Below, piece by piece: positions 6,813 through 14,725 of a stretch of 34,292 nucleotides of DNA. The notes below the pieces were generated by a model, which saw only the letters and a list, made by a program, of their open reading frames with translations, did no database searches and was not told where the DNA came from. The DNA is from Acidobacteria bacterium RIFCSPLOWO2_02_FULL_65_29 (GTDB lineage Bacteria; Acidobacteriota; Vicinamibacteria; Vicinamibacterales; CAVVIG01). The stretch spans positions 1 to 34,292 of the forward strand of contig MEKT01000171.1 in NCBI GenBank assembly GCA_001767435.1, in the 5' to 3' direction. Position numbers and translations under genes: made by a program. Every line of letters begins with the position of its first letter. The first letter of the stretch is position 1.

Positions 6813-7889
6813 ATGACGTCGCGGATCAGCCCGGCGCTCCTTCTCATCGTTCTCGCACTCTCCGTCGCGCTGTCGAACACGAGCCAGGCGCAGCAGGCCG
6901 CTCAGGCCGAGCGCCGGATCGCTGCCTTCAAGAACGAGTACCCGGACCTGAACGCGATCCTGATCGCCATGGAGCGCGCGCACGGCGTCTTCTACGGCGC
7001 GCTCGCGCGGGGGAGAGGAAAGGTCAAGGAGGCCGACGTCTACGGGCTCTTGACGCGACGGGTCACGGAGGGCGCGCTCAGCTCGCGCCCGGATCCAGAG
7101 GCGGCAGCGGGGTACGCCGTGCTCGGATCGCGGGGGGCGGAGATCATCCGACGGACGCACGCGTTCCATCGGGAGGCGCTGGCCATCTTCGCAAGTCTGG
7201 AATCAGCGGAGAGGGAGCGGGCCCTCGATGAGGCGGTGGACCGGTACCTGAGTCGTCCGGACGTGGCGCTTCCGGACGTGCCGAAGGACATGACCATCCT
7301 CTACGACCACCCGTACACGTCCGTCGTGATCGACCCCGGCGCATTTCCCGCGGGCCCGACCCGGAAAATGGCGTACGCGAAGCTGAATGGCTTCGTCTGG
7401 GCCACGCACTGGTTTCAGCTGGCCGCGCAGGAGCCGTTGGAGGTTTTTGCCGGCGCCGCGGAGCGCCGCCAGGGTCTGAAGGTCGTGACGGACCGGTTCT
7501 TCCGAAAGCTGTCCTCTGGAAAGCCACCGGATGCCTTCCCCACCGAGCTCCCGCTCGCCCCTTCAATCGCGCCGGGGCTCGTCACAGCCCATCTGCGTGC
7601 GGCGGCGATCATCGACAATCTGAACATGATGCACCAGGTGATTGCGGATGTCCTCGTTCATCCGAAGGTCGATCATGCCCGTACCGCGCTCGATCAGGTG
7701 ATCGCGCAGTTCACGGATCGCCGCTATCGCGTGGTGGAGGTGGACGACTGGATTCGGATGGCGCTGCGCCACAGTATTTTCGAGCAGGGCGGGCCGGCCC
7801 TTGGGACCATGACGGTGACGGATCGGAACAGCTCTGGACACCTCCAGCACTTCGGCGCCGGACGGGCGATCATCCCAGGGATGCGATAG
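6813..7889 (+). CDS. Exported helical protein of unknown function
   Basis: 358 residues from ATG 6813, preceded by GGGGGAGGC; the frame is open further upstream but that part overlaps the previous gene and is a shadow. Residues 1-27 are a signal peptide (LLLIVLALSVALSNTSQA). The mature part is rich in helices, with conserved-looking segments such as NAILIAMERAHGVFYGALAR, HAFHREALAIF, AYAKLNGFVWATHWFQLAA and RAAAIIDNLNMMHQVIADV. Scattered His and Asp residues in the second half could bind metal but there is no textbook motif. It starts 23 bases after the preceding gene, so the two are probably cotranscribed, and it converges on the sugar dehydrogenase gene. Confidence 0.8.
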   Translation: MTSRISPALLLIVLALSVALSNTSQAQQAAQAERRIAAFKNEYPDLNAILIAMERAHGVFYGALARGRGKVKEADVYGLLTRRVTEGALSSRPDPEAAAGYAVLGSRGAEIIRRTHAFHREALAIFASLESAERERALDEAVDRYLSRPDVALPDVPKDMTILYDHPYTSVVIDPGAFPAGPTRKMAYAKLNGFVWATHWFQLAAQEPLEVFAGAAERRQGLKVVTDRFFRKLSSGKPPDAFPTELPLAPSIAPGLVTAHLRAAAIIDNLNMMHQVIADVLVHPKVDHARTALDQVIAQFTDRRYRVVEVDDWIRMALRHSIFEQGGPALGTMTVTDRNSSGHLQHFGAGRAIIPGMR

Positions 7890-7922
7890 GATCGGCGGAC
7901 GGAATGGTCGGATACGACGGGC

Positions 7923-9116
7923 TCACGGCGCCGGTTCGATCCGCAGGAGCGCGCCTTCGTCCTCGTCCGTCAACAGGTAGAGAAACCCGTCGGGCCCTTC
8001 GCGCACTTCTCGGATGCGCTGCCTGAGCTCCGACAGCATCGACTCGCGCCGCAGCTCTTCTGTCCTGGCGTTGAGCACGATGCGCTGCAAGTGGCCCGTG
8101 CCTGGTATTCCGCCCTGGCGCATGGATCCCACCAAGACGTTGCCTTTCCACGCCGGGAAGCGGTCGCCGGTGTAGACGGCCATGCCGGCGGCCGCGATGG
8201 CGGGCAGCCAGACCACCAGCGGCGACTCCATCCCCTCCTGCGTCGGATGTTCGGAAATGCGAGGGCCGGGATAGTCGCGTCCGAAACTCACGACTGGCCA
8301 TCCGTAATTGCGGCCCCGCAAGATGATGTTGATCTCGTCGCCGCCGTTGGGACCGTTTTCGTGGTTCCAGAGCGCGCCGGACCCTGGATGGACGATGAGG
8401 CCCAGCGTATTGCGATGGCCCAGGGTGTAGATTTCCGGCCGGTAGCCTGCGTGGTCCACGAACGGGTTGTCGCGCGGAACGGAGCCATCGTCGTGGAGGC
8501 GCAGAATCTTGCCGCGCAGGCTGGCGGGATCCTGCGAGACCTTCCCCGTATTGCCGCCGGTGGACATGTAGACCATGCCGTCACGCCCGAAGACGACACG
8601 GCCGTTGAGGCCCGAGTTGCCCTCGAACGCGTCGGTGACCACAAGGTCCCGGACGTCGGCCAGCGCACCCGCTTCGAGCCTGCCCCGCGCGAGCGCCGGT
8701 GCGCCCCTGCCGTTTCCGACGGGCTTCGTATACGTGAGGTAGACGAGGCGATTGTCGGCAAACCGCGGATGGAGAGCGACGTCCATGAGACCGCCGTTGC
8801 CGTCCGTCCTGACCTGCGGCACTCCGGAAATGGCTTGCGGGTCGAGCACTCCGTTGCGAACGATGCGGAGCCGACCGGGCCGCTCGGTGATCAGCATGCC
8901 TCCGTCCGGCAGGAACGCAATGGCCCATGGATGCGACAGCCCTTTGGTGACGACGCTCACGCGGATCTTGTGCTGCTCGGCCGTATCGAGCACCCATGGT
9001 CCCGCGCCTAGCGGCGGCACCGGTACTCCGACAGGCGGTTGCTGCTGAGCGTGGCTGAGCGCGAGCAGGCCAAGCAGCAAAGGCGCAACCAAAAGGGCGG
9101 AGTGTCTGACCCTCAT
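7923..9116 (-). CDS. Exported PQQ-dependent sugar dehydrogenase family protein (soluble GDH/Asd type)
   Basis: 397 residues from ATG 9116, with GGAGG just upstream. Signal peptide 1-23. The mature chain is a six-bladed beta propeller of the soluble glucose dehydrogenase/YliI family: LSHPWAIAFLPDGGMLITER opens the fold, followed by GNGGLMDVALHPRFADNRLV, VYMSTGGNTGK, YTLGHRNTLGL, NHENGPNGGDEINI and NYGWPVVSFGRDY. Family members bind PQQ and calcium and oxidise aldoses in the periplasm, passing electrons to a quinone or cytochrome. The HRNT and GPNGGDE segments contribute to the cofactor site. The gene is monocistronic and has its own promoter with tandem repeats (9141-9172). No PQQ biosynthesis genes are in the window. 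Confidence 0.92.
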   Translation of the reverse strand: MRVRHSALLVAPLLLGLLALSHAQQQPPVGVPVPPLGAGPWVLDTAEQHKIRVSVVTKGLSHPWAIAFLPDGGMLITERPGRLRIVRNGVLDPQAISGVPQVRTDGNGGLMDVALHPRFADNRLVYLTYTKPVGNGRGAPALARGRLEAGALADVRDLVVTDAFEGNSGLNGRVVFGRDGMVYMSTGGNTGKVSQDPASLRGKILRLHDDGSVPRDNPFVDHAGYRPEIYTLGHRNTLGLIVHPGSGALWNHENGPNGGDEINIILRGRNYGWPVVSFGRDYPGPRISEHPTQEGMESPLVVWLPAIAAAGMAVYTGDRFPAWKGNVLVGSMRQGGIPGTGHLQRIVLNARTEELRRESMLSELRQRIREVREGPDGFLYLLTDEDEGALLRIEPAP

Positions 9117-9140
9117 TCAAGCCTCCAGCGTGTGCGAACC

Positions 9141-9172
9141 AGTATAGGGCGACGCTAGACAAACGCTAGACA
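9141..9172 (-). promoter_or_regulatory. Promoter of the sugar dehydrogenase gene with two direct repeats
   Basis: Read on the minus strand, TGTCTAGCGT occurs twice (9172-9163 and 9161-9152), 11 bases apart, immediately before TATACT (9146-9141), a good -10. The -35 is poor, so the repeats, one helical turn apart, look like activator half-sites. The start codon is 25 bases downstream. Confidence 0.45.
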
Positions 9173-9217
9173 TCGTTTTGGTTACCCACGCGCCGGCCAC
9201 CGCCATTGACCGCCACC

Positions 9218-10042
9218 TTAAGTCTTAGTCGCGCGGACGATCGCGTAGCCCAGACGACGCTCGGCCACGGCGGTCAGCGCCTGCCGGGTCATGCGCTTCG
9301 CAGCCGGGAAATCGATGCTGGCGAGATCGAGCTTCCCGAGTCCCGCCAACACCTCGGTCGCGAAAAGCCGAGTCCCTATGCCTCGAATCATCTCCGTCAG
9401 GGCCTCGTCGTGGGTTTCGATGACCGCTCTCGTGAATCCGGCATCCGTGAGCCACGCCGCATATGAGTCGGCCGGACGTGCGTCCGCGAGACAGGCGATC
9501 CACGCCATCAGATCGGCCAGCTCGCCGGGCGGGCCCGGTGAACGCGTGATGTCACTCAATCCGACGCGCCCGCCGGGCTTCAGTACGCGCGCGAATTCTC
9601 GCGCCGCCCGTGGCTTGTCTGGGAACGTGCAGAAGGCGCACTCACAGATGATCGCGTCCACCGAGGCCTCGCCGAGCGGCAATTGCTCCGCGTCGCCGAC
9701 TTCGAAGTGCAAGCGGCCTGCAAGCCCCAACCGTTCGGCCTCCGTGCTGGCGTGAGCGACGTTTTGTGAGCTCAGATCGACGCCGACGACCGTGCTGCCG
9801 AACCGCTGCGCGATCAGCACCGCACTCGTGCCCTTCCCTGACGCCGCGTCGAGCACCCGGCTCTCTGGCGAGAGGCCGAGCAACCGGCCGAGCCGATCGG
9901 TCAGCGCGGCTCCGCCCGGATGAAAGGATTCGCCCAGCAGTCGCGAGACGATCTCACTCTCGTAGAGCCGCGCGCAGCACTGCTTGATCTCCCCAGCATC
10001 CGGGTGGCTGAGTCCTTCGCCGCGCGACGCCTCGCCGCTCAT
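9218..10042 (-). CDS. Class I SAM-dependent methyltransferase with cysteine motifs
   Basis: 274 residues from ATG 10042. The SAM fold is clear: motif I VLDAASGKG (63-71), the acidic end of strand 2 in VVGVDLS, GDAEQLPLGEASVDAIICE and the motif around LKPGGRVGLSDI. Unusual for a generic methyltransferase are the Cys residues: C22-C23 before the fold and CECAFC at 133-138, the latter in the active-site loop. This pattern recalls the DVU_1556-like methyltransferases and, more distantly, arsenite methyltransferase ArsM, so a metal(loid) or a radical-chemistry partner is possible. Its start overlaps the stop of the upstream radical SAM remnant (ATGA), suggesting they once were a two-gene operon. 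Substrate unknown. Confidence 0.85.
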   Translation of the reverse strand: MSGEASRGEGLSHPDAGEIKQCCARLYESEIVSRLLGESFHPGGAALTDRLGRLLGLSPESRVLDAASGKGTSAVLIAQRFGSTVVGVDLSSQNVAHASTEAERLGLAGRLHFEVGDAEQLPLGEASVDAIICECAFCTFPDKPRAAREFARVLKPGGRVGLSDITRSPGPPGELADLMAWIACLADARPADSYAAWLTDAGFTRAVIETHDEALTEMIRGIGTRLFATEVLAGLGKLDLASIDFPAAKRMTRQALTAVAERRLGYAIVRATKT

Positions 10043-10345
10043 GCCCGGAGTTCCCCGAACGAGAAGGTCACCGGCGTGGGCTCAAAGCGCCGCCCCTCCG
10101 CCCGCGCACGCCGGCGCGCCGGCTCCATGGCTTCGAGCTGCGCACGCGCCTGCTCGCGATAGCCGATCGTGTTGTACGCGCAGAACGGAATTTGTTGACC
10201 TCCGGGGAGGAGAAACTCCTTGCAACACTTCATCAGGTTCTCTTGATTGAACGTCCACGGGTCCATGAAGTCCTGCGCCATGATCATCAGCATGTGATCG
10301 GCAAGGTCGCCGACGGTGACGGCGTCCGGCAGGCCGCAGGCCTTG
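10039..10345 (-). pseudogene. C-terminal remnant of a radical SAM protein
   Basis: From about 10345 the frame reads CGLPDAVTVGDLADHMLMIM, then QDFMDPWTFNQENLMKCCKE, FLLPGGQQIPFCAYNTIGYR and a charged tail. The CCKEFLLPGG-IPFCAYN segment is the C-terminal Cys-rich end I associate with large radical SAM proteins of the Tes/MJ0619-like group (lipid or pterin modification). The CxxxCxxC cluster-binding domain is missing: upstream of the junction the frame belongs to a different broken gene. About 100 of roughly 450-500 residues remain. The stop overlaps the methyltransferase start by ATGA. The family assignment is from memory of the motif and is moderate; the truncation itself is visible. Confidence 0.6.
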
Positions 10346-10563
10346 CTACGTGAGCCCGTCGATGGCCAGCCAGCGTCCAGCGATGCCTGCGAGCACGCTG
10401 CCGGCAAGGGCGCCGAGGACTCAACAGAAACGAATAGATGCCCATCGCCCGCCCCGATATTGAAGCCGTGGCTCGCCAAATCCGCGACAGAGATGCCGAC
10501 CAGGACGCTGCTCGCTCCACCGGCCGCGCGCAACATCCCGTTGCCGGCGATGACGAGCGACAG
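10346..10563 (-). pseudogene. Wrecked MFS transporter gene
   Basis: Three pieces of membrane-transporter-like sequence lie in order but in different frames. First comes LVIAGNGMLRAAGGASSVLV with ADLASHGFNIGAG (about 10563-10445); next MGIYSFLLS in a second frame; last VLGALAGSVLAGIAGRWLAI-DGLT ending at TAG 10348-10346 in a third. The first piece resembles the first transmembrane helix and loop of an MFS carrier, the last a glycine-rich late helix. A working carrier has about 400 residues, so an internal deletion plus frameshifts have destroyed it. It follows the membrane protein gene at 10583 on the same strand. Confidence 0.6.
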
Positions 10564-10582
10564 CCGACGCGACGGCTGGCGA

Positions 10583-11038
10583 TCAGGCGTGGGCGACTCG
10601 CGGTTCGGGGGCGCCGGCGCCGGAGATGACGCCGAGCAAGACGCCGTAGATGACGTGGCTCATCAGCGACGCCATTGCGGCCTTCATGCCGCCCATGTTG
10701 CTGCTGAACAACCCGGCGCCCATCATCGGCAGCACGAGCGTCTGCGCGACGAGCCAGAGCGCGACGCCCAGAATGACTCCGCGCGCCGGCCGCGGCAAGC
10801 CTGACAGGCGTGCAAACAGGACAAACACGTAGAAGGCGGGGAAGATCACAGCCCCGTTGACGAAGTGGATCATCAGCCCGGCCGCCCAGCTCCCGCCGAC
10901 CAGCGATCCCAGCATGGCGGCGATGTCCATGTTCAGCCCCAGCATCCTGGGCGCGACCACATACATCATGACGGACATGGCCATCGTGCCCACGAGGCCT
11001 CCGAGCGCGGCGCGGGCGAGTGTCGGACGGGTTCCCAT
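10583..11038 (-). CDS. Small integral membrane protein, DUF6789-like
   Basis: 151 residues from ATG 11038, with GGAGGAGC upstream. Four hydrophobic helices are visible: LARAALGGLVGTMAMSVMMY, a Gly-rich MLGSLVGGSWAAGLMIHFVN-GAVIFPAFYVFVLF, ARGVILGVALWLVAQTLVLP and a Met-rich SNMGGMKAAMASLMSHVIYG-VLLGVISGAG. The conserved-looking HFVNG, the Met-rich last third and the size fit DUF6789-type inner-membrane proteins, of unknown function. It lies downstream of the aquaporin-GMC-VOC genes on the same strand but 140 bases away, and is followed by remnants only. Confidence 0.75.
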   Translation of the reverse strand: MGTRPTLARAALGGLVGTMAMSVMMYVVAPRMLGLNMDIAAMLGSLVGGSWAAGLMIHFVNGAVIFPAFYVFVLFARLSGLPRPARGVILGVALWLVAQTLVLPMMGAGLFSSNMGGMKAAMASLMSHVIYGVLLGVISGAGAPEPRVAHA

Positions 11039-11178
11039 CTGCTCCTCCTGTTCAAGCGTGTGGCGGTCAGCCCGAATGCGTTCCGCCTCTCATGTGTGAG
11101 CGCGTGTCAGACGGCGGGCATGACAGCCGTGTCGTGCCAAAGCGGCGTCGAGGTTGGAAGACAAGCGCTCGGTGACCG

Positions 11179-12249
11179 CTATCGCTCGATAAAGCGCAAT
11201 CCGTGGCCGTCCGGGTCCCGTGCAAGAGCGCCCGTTCGGAAGCCCAGAGACAATGATGCCGCATCCACTGGACCGGGTGACACCAATGCCACCCGATGTT
11301 CGCGGGCGAGGCCGATGAGTGAGTCGAGCCGCTCGGCCACGAGCGTCGTCTGCCAGTGCGCGACGTCGTTCGCACGCAAATCGCCAGGCGCCGGTCGGCC
11401 GTCGCGGGGCGCCAGGTACTCGAGGAGCTCAATCCCTGGTCCTCTTGCTGCGCGCAGCGCGGTGATTCGCAATCGCGCGCCGAACACGTTGTTCAAATGC
11501 TCCTGCTCGACGTCGTAGTTCTCGCTCTCGCCGGCCACCTGCATGCCGAGGGTGTCCCGATAGAAGCGCAGGGACACGTTCGTATCGTCGACCACGATCG
11601 CGGTGTGATCGATCCCGAGGAACAATTCCCTCGTTGCCTGATGCCATTTCGGCAATCCCTTACCGATGGGAAAGTTGATGATCTCCAGGAAGTGGCGATC
11701 GGGGTCACGGAAATAGAAGGCGCTGATGCCGCCTGCGTTCGGGTTCCAGTCGGGCAGACGTTGCGGCCCTGTCGACGCATGCTCGACCTGGCGTGCTCGC
11801 AGCGCTTCGTACGCCTTCGTCATGTCGCTCACGACGATCGCGATGTGTTGGAATACCCGATCGTTCGCACGCACATCGGGAGGCATCGGGCGCCCTCTTG
11901 GCGCCAGGAACTCCGTCAGCTCGATCTCCTCGGACCCGAGGCGAAGCCTGGCTACACGGCTGCGCGCCCCGAACAGACCGGACAACAACTCGTAGGGGCG
12001 GCCTGATACTTCCTGCGTCGACACCTTCGCAAACGACAGCACGCCCGTGTAGAAGGCGAGCGCTCGATCCAGGTCGGACACCGTGAGCCCGACCGCATCG
12101 ACCGCCGTCACCGGCAACGGCGCGCCTTGGGCCGCTGTTCGCGGCGTCAGGAAGCCGAGCGTCAGGAGGCAGAGTACCCCGACCGAACTGATGAACAGGC
12201 CGGGCGCCGACAACGGCCCGGCGGAACCGGTGCGTCTGGTGACCGTCAC
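11179..12249 (-). CDS. Exported protein with two VOC (glyoxalase/dioxygenase-fold) domains
   Basis: 356 residues from GTG 12249, which overlaps the stop of the GMC gene by GTGA, so translation is probably coupled. Residues 15-41 form a signal peptide ending TAAQG. Two VOC domains follow: about 48-195, opening VDAVGLTVSDLDRALAFYTG, and 212-354, opening IDHTAIVVDDTNVSLRFYRD. Each has the paired beta-alpha-beta modules; metal-ligand candidates are H131 (FQHIAIVV), H182/E185 (DRHFLEI) and H214 with later His/Glu. Such proteins use a metal to act on small carbonyls, lactones or aromatic substrates. Being cotranscribed with a GMC oxidoreductase, it may process the oxidation product. Substrate cannot be told. 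Confidence 0.85.
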   Translation of the reverse strand: MTVTRRTGSAGPLSAPGLFISSVGVLCLLTLGFLTPRTAAQGAPLPVTAVDAVGLTVSDLDRALAFYTGVLSFAKVSTQEVSGRPYELLSGLFGARSRVARLRLGSEEIELTEFLAPRGRPMPPDVRANDRVFQHIAIVVSDMTKAYEALRARQVEHASTGPQRLPDWNPNAGGISAFYFRDPDRHFLEIINFPIGKGLPKWHQATRELFLGIDHTAIVVDDTNVSLRFYRDTLGMQVAGESENYDVEQEHLNNVFGARLRITALRAARGPGIELLEYLAPRDGRPAPGDLRANDVAHWQTTLVAERLDSLIGLAREHRVALVSPGPVDAASLSLGFRTGALARDPDGHGLRFIER

Positions 12250-13817
12250 TGCGCCACCCCCTTCGGAACACTCGAAGGAGCGCCGAGTCGTTCGAGCAGG
12301 TGATCGCCGACGCGCAAGGCGTTGGCCATGATGGTCAACGCCGGATTGACCGCGCCACTCGAGACGAAAAAGCTGCCGTCGACGACGTACAGATTGTCGA
12401 CCTCGTGTGCCTTGCAGTTCGCATCGAGGGCCGACGTGTTCGGATCGCGCCCGAAGCGCACCGTCCCATTCTGATGCGCGACGCCTGCGAGCGGGATGCG
12501 AGTGCCCACGAAGAGATTGCGCGGCACGAGATGCGGACGCATGTCGAGATGCTGGAGCAGATACTCCAGCTTCTTGATCAGGCGTTCGTGGCCTTGGGTG
12601 TTGTTCGGTGTGTACGACAAGACGATGTTGCCGTCGCGATCCAGCGTCACCCGGTTGTCTGGGTCGGGCAGATCCTCGGACGTCAACCAGAAGTCGAGCG
12701 AGTGCTTCGCCATGAGATCCAGCGTCATGCCAGGTACGATGGCCGGCGCGCCTGCAGACAAGGCCACGGCATCGAGCTTTCCAACGAACGAGATGTGGCC
12801 CATGGGGTGCTTGAACTCGTCATCGCCGAAGTAGAAATCGTTGATGCCGAGCGTCTTCTGAAACACCGTCGGATTGGGCGACATCGAAATCGCGAGCAGC
12901 ACCGAGTTCACGTGGCCCATGTAATGGCGCCCCACGACCCCCGATCCATTCGCGAGACCGTTCGGGTGGCGATCATTGGCGGACCGCAGCAGGAGCGCGG
13001 CCGAATTGATCGCGCCGGCCGAGCACACGACGAAGCCGGCCGAGAACGTCTCTTCGGATCCGTTTCGCTGGACAACGACCCCGGTCACCTCCCGGCCGGA
13101 CGGGCTGGTCGCCAGCCGAGTCACCTTCGCGTTCGTCATCAGGGTGACGTTCGGGTGTTCGAGCGCGGGATCGACGCAAATCACCTGTGCGTCGCTTTTC
13201 GCATCGACCAGGCACGGAAAGCCGTCGCAGGTCTCGCAGCGGATGCACGGGCTCTTGTGAGGATTCGACTCATCGAGCATGACCCCAAGCGGGACGTGAA
13301 ACGGCCGCAGCCCGCATCGCACGAGGTCGTCGTTCAGCTTCTGGATTCGAGGCTCGTGCTGGACGGCGGGAAAACGGTACGGTGCGCTCGCCCACGGGTC
13401 GGTCGGATCGACGCCGCGCTCGCCATGGACCTGATAGAGATACTCGGCTTTCGTGTAGTACGGCTCGATGTCGTCGTAGCCGATCGGCCAGGCCGGCGAC
13501 ACGCCGCCATGGTGCGCGATCTCGCCGAAATCTTCCTTGCGCAGCCGGAAGAGCGCCGCGCCATAGAATTTCGTGTTGCCGCCCACGTAGTAGTTCGTGT
13601 GCGGGTGGAGCGGCTTGCCCTCGCTGTCCCGCCACACCTCATTCGTGTTGTACTTGGCCTCGACGTTCACCGCGTGCGAGCTCCAGTTGGCCTTTTCCCG
13701 GCGCACGTAGTCGCCTCGTTCGAGCAGCAGGATCCGCTTCCCCGAAGGCCCCAGATGGTAGGCCAGCGTACCGCCGCCAGCGCCCGTGCCGATGATGATC
13801 ACGTCATAGTGCGGCAT
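12246..13817 (-). CDS. GMC-family FAD-dependent oxidoreductase
   Basis: 523 residues from ATG 13817, full length. The FAD-binding Rossmann motif is VIIIGTGAGGGTLAYHL (6-22). NYYVGGNTKFYGAALFRLR fits the flavin-attachment region. Near residue 190 is a Cys-rich segment, CIRCETCDGFPCLVDAKSDA, typical of one branch of the family. The C-terminal domain has AHQNGTVRFGRD (about 446-457), holding the active-site His, then NLYVVDGSFFVSSGAVNPAL and the closing TIMANALRVGDHLLE. Members oxidise alcohols or sugars and pass electrons to cytochrome c or another acceptor. No twin-Arg signal is visible, so it is cytoplasmic or carried by a partner. Cotranscribed with the aquaporin 40 bases upstream and the VOC protein downstream. 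Confidence 0.92.
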   Translation of the reverse strand: MPHYDVIIIGTGAGGGTLAYHLGPSGKRILLLERGDYVRREKANWSSHAVNVEAKYNTNEVWRDSEGKPLHPHTNYYVGGNTKFYGAALFRLRKEDFGEIAHHGGVSPAWPIGYDDIEPYYTKAEYLYQVHGERGVDPTDPWASAPYRFPAVQHEPRIQKLNDDLVRCGLRPFHVPLGVMLDESNPHKSPCIRCETCDGFPCLVDAKSDAQVICVDPALEHPNVTLMTNAKVTRLATSPSGREVTGVVVQRNGSEETFSAGFVVCSAGAINSAALLLRSANDRHPNGLANGSGVVGRHYMGHVNSVLLAISMSPNPTVFQKTLGINDFYFGDDEFKHPMGHISFVGKLDAVALSAGAPAIVPGMTLDLMAKHSLDFWLTSEDLPDPDNRVTLDRDGNIVLSYTPNNTQGHERLIKKLEYLLQHLDMRPHLVPRNLFVGTRIPLAGVAHQNGTVRFGRDPNTSALDANCKAHEVDNLYVVDGSFFVSSGAVNPALTIMANALRVGDHLLERLGAPSSVPKGVAQ

Positions 13818-13856
13818 ATCGATTCTCGATTCTTCAGGCGGTCACGTTGTGAGTCG

Positions 13857-14669
13857 TCAGGCGGAGTGCACGAGCGCGGTCGCCCGCATCCTGCGATCGC
13901 ATCCGAAAATGCACGCACCGCCGTGAGGATGGTGCAACTTCGCGCAGATCACGCGGTGCATGCCGACGCTCCGGGTGTACAGCTCGGCGGCCAGCAGCAT
14001 GCCGAGCGGGGGCGCAATGAAATAGATCCAGAGCCCGACGAAATCTCCCGCCAGGAGCGCGGATCCGAACGTACGCGCCGGGTTGATGCTCATGCCTGAC
14101 AGCGGCGCTTCGACAGCGATATAGGTCCACACCATGAGGCCGGCGCAGAGTCCTGTGAATCGCGCCAGCCTCGGACGGTTTGACACCGACAGGATCACCA
14201 GCATCAGGCCGAACGACATCGCGGCCTCCGCCAGGAAGGCCACGGCTTCACCAGCCGGCCCCGGCCTCGTTACCACATAGTCGATCGACGGGGAAGAGAC
14301 GAGGTCGCCAAGAGCGGCAGCGACAAGGGCAATGCCGGCGATGCCGCCGACGAATTGGGCCAGGACGTAGCCCAGGAAATCGTGCCGGGCCACTATGCCG
14401 AGTCGAAAGAACGTCAGCGTGACGGCCGGATTCATGTGGGCACCCGAACGCTGCCCCCATGGCGAATAAATGATCGCGACCGCCGTCAGCCCCATGGCAA
14501 ATCCCATCACGCACCGGCGCAACCACTCGTTGGAAATACCCGCCGCCAGCCGCGACGAGGGGTGATAAAGTGCCGTGGCAAACAGCGCTGCCGACACCAT
14601 GAACGTGCCGAGAGCGGCCGCCTCGATGGCGTATTCGGGCCAATGGAGGGATGTCCGCTCTGGTGTCAC
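13857..14669 (-). CDS. Aquaporin/glycerol-channel (MIP) family protein with Cys/His tail
   Basis: 270 residues, start ATG 14669. Both pore signatures are intact: NPA at 80-82 (SGAHMNPAVTLTFFR) and NPA at 196-198 (SGMSINPARTFGSALL). Six helices flank the two half-helices, as in water and small-solute channels. The C-terminal tail after residue 240 is unusual: ICAKLHHPHGGACIFGCD, with C242, H246, H247, H249, C253 and C257, an array able to bind a metal. The gene heads a three-gene run with the GMC oxidoreductase and VOC protein, which suggests import or release of a small alcohol or polyol they act on. It is divergent from the GH63 gene, only 56 bases away. Confidence 0.9.
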   Translation of the reverse strand: MTPERTSLHWPEYAIEAAALGTFMVSAALFATALYHPSSRLAAGISNEWLRRCVMGFAMGLTAVAIIYSPWGQRSGAHMNPAVTLTFFRLGIVARHDFLGYVLAQFVGGIAGIALVAAALGDLVSSPSIDYVVTRPGPAGEAVAFLAEAAMSFGLMLVILSVSNRPRLARFTGLCAGLMVWTYIAVEAPLSGMSINPARTFGSALLAGDFVGLWIYFIAPPLGMLLAAELYTRSVGMHRVICAKLHHPHGGACIFGCDRRMRATALVHSA

Positions 14670-14725
14670 GTGTGTCGGCGGCTCCGAATCAGCGTCGTCA
14701 CAGCTGAACCCAATCGAGGCACCTC

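Noticed and set aside
12300-14099. 599-codon plus-strand frame across the GMC gene
   Set aside because: Shadow of the oppositely directed GMC and aquaporin genes, both of which have complete motif sets.
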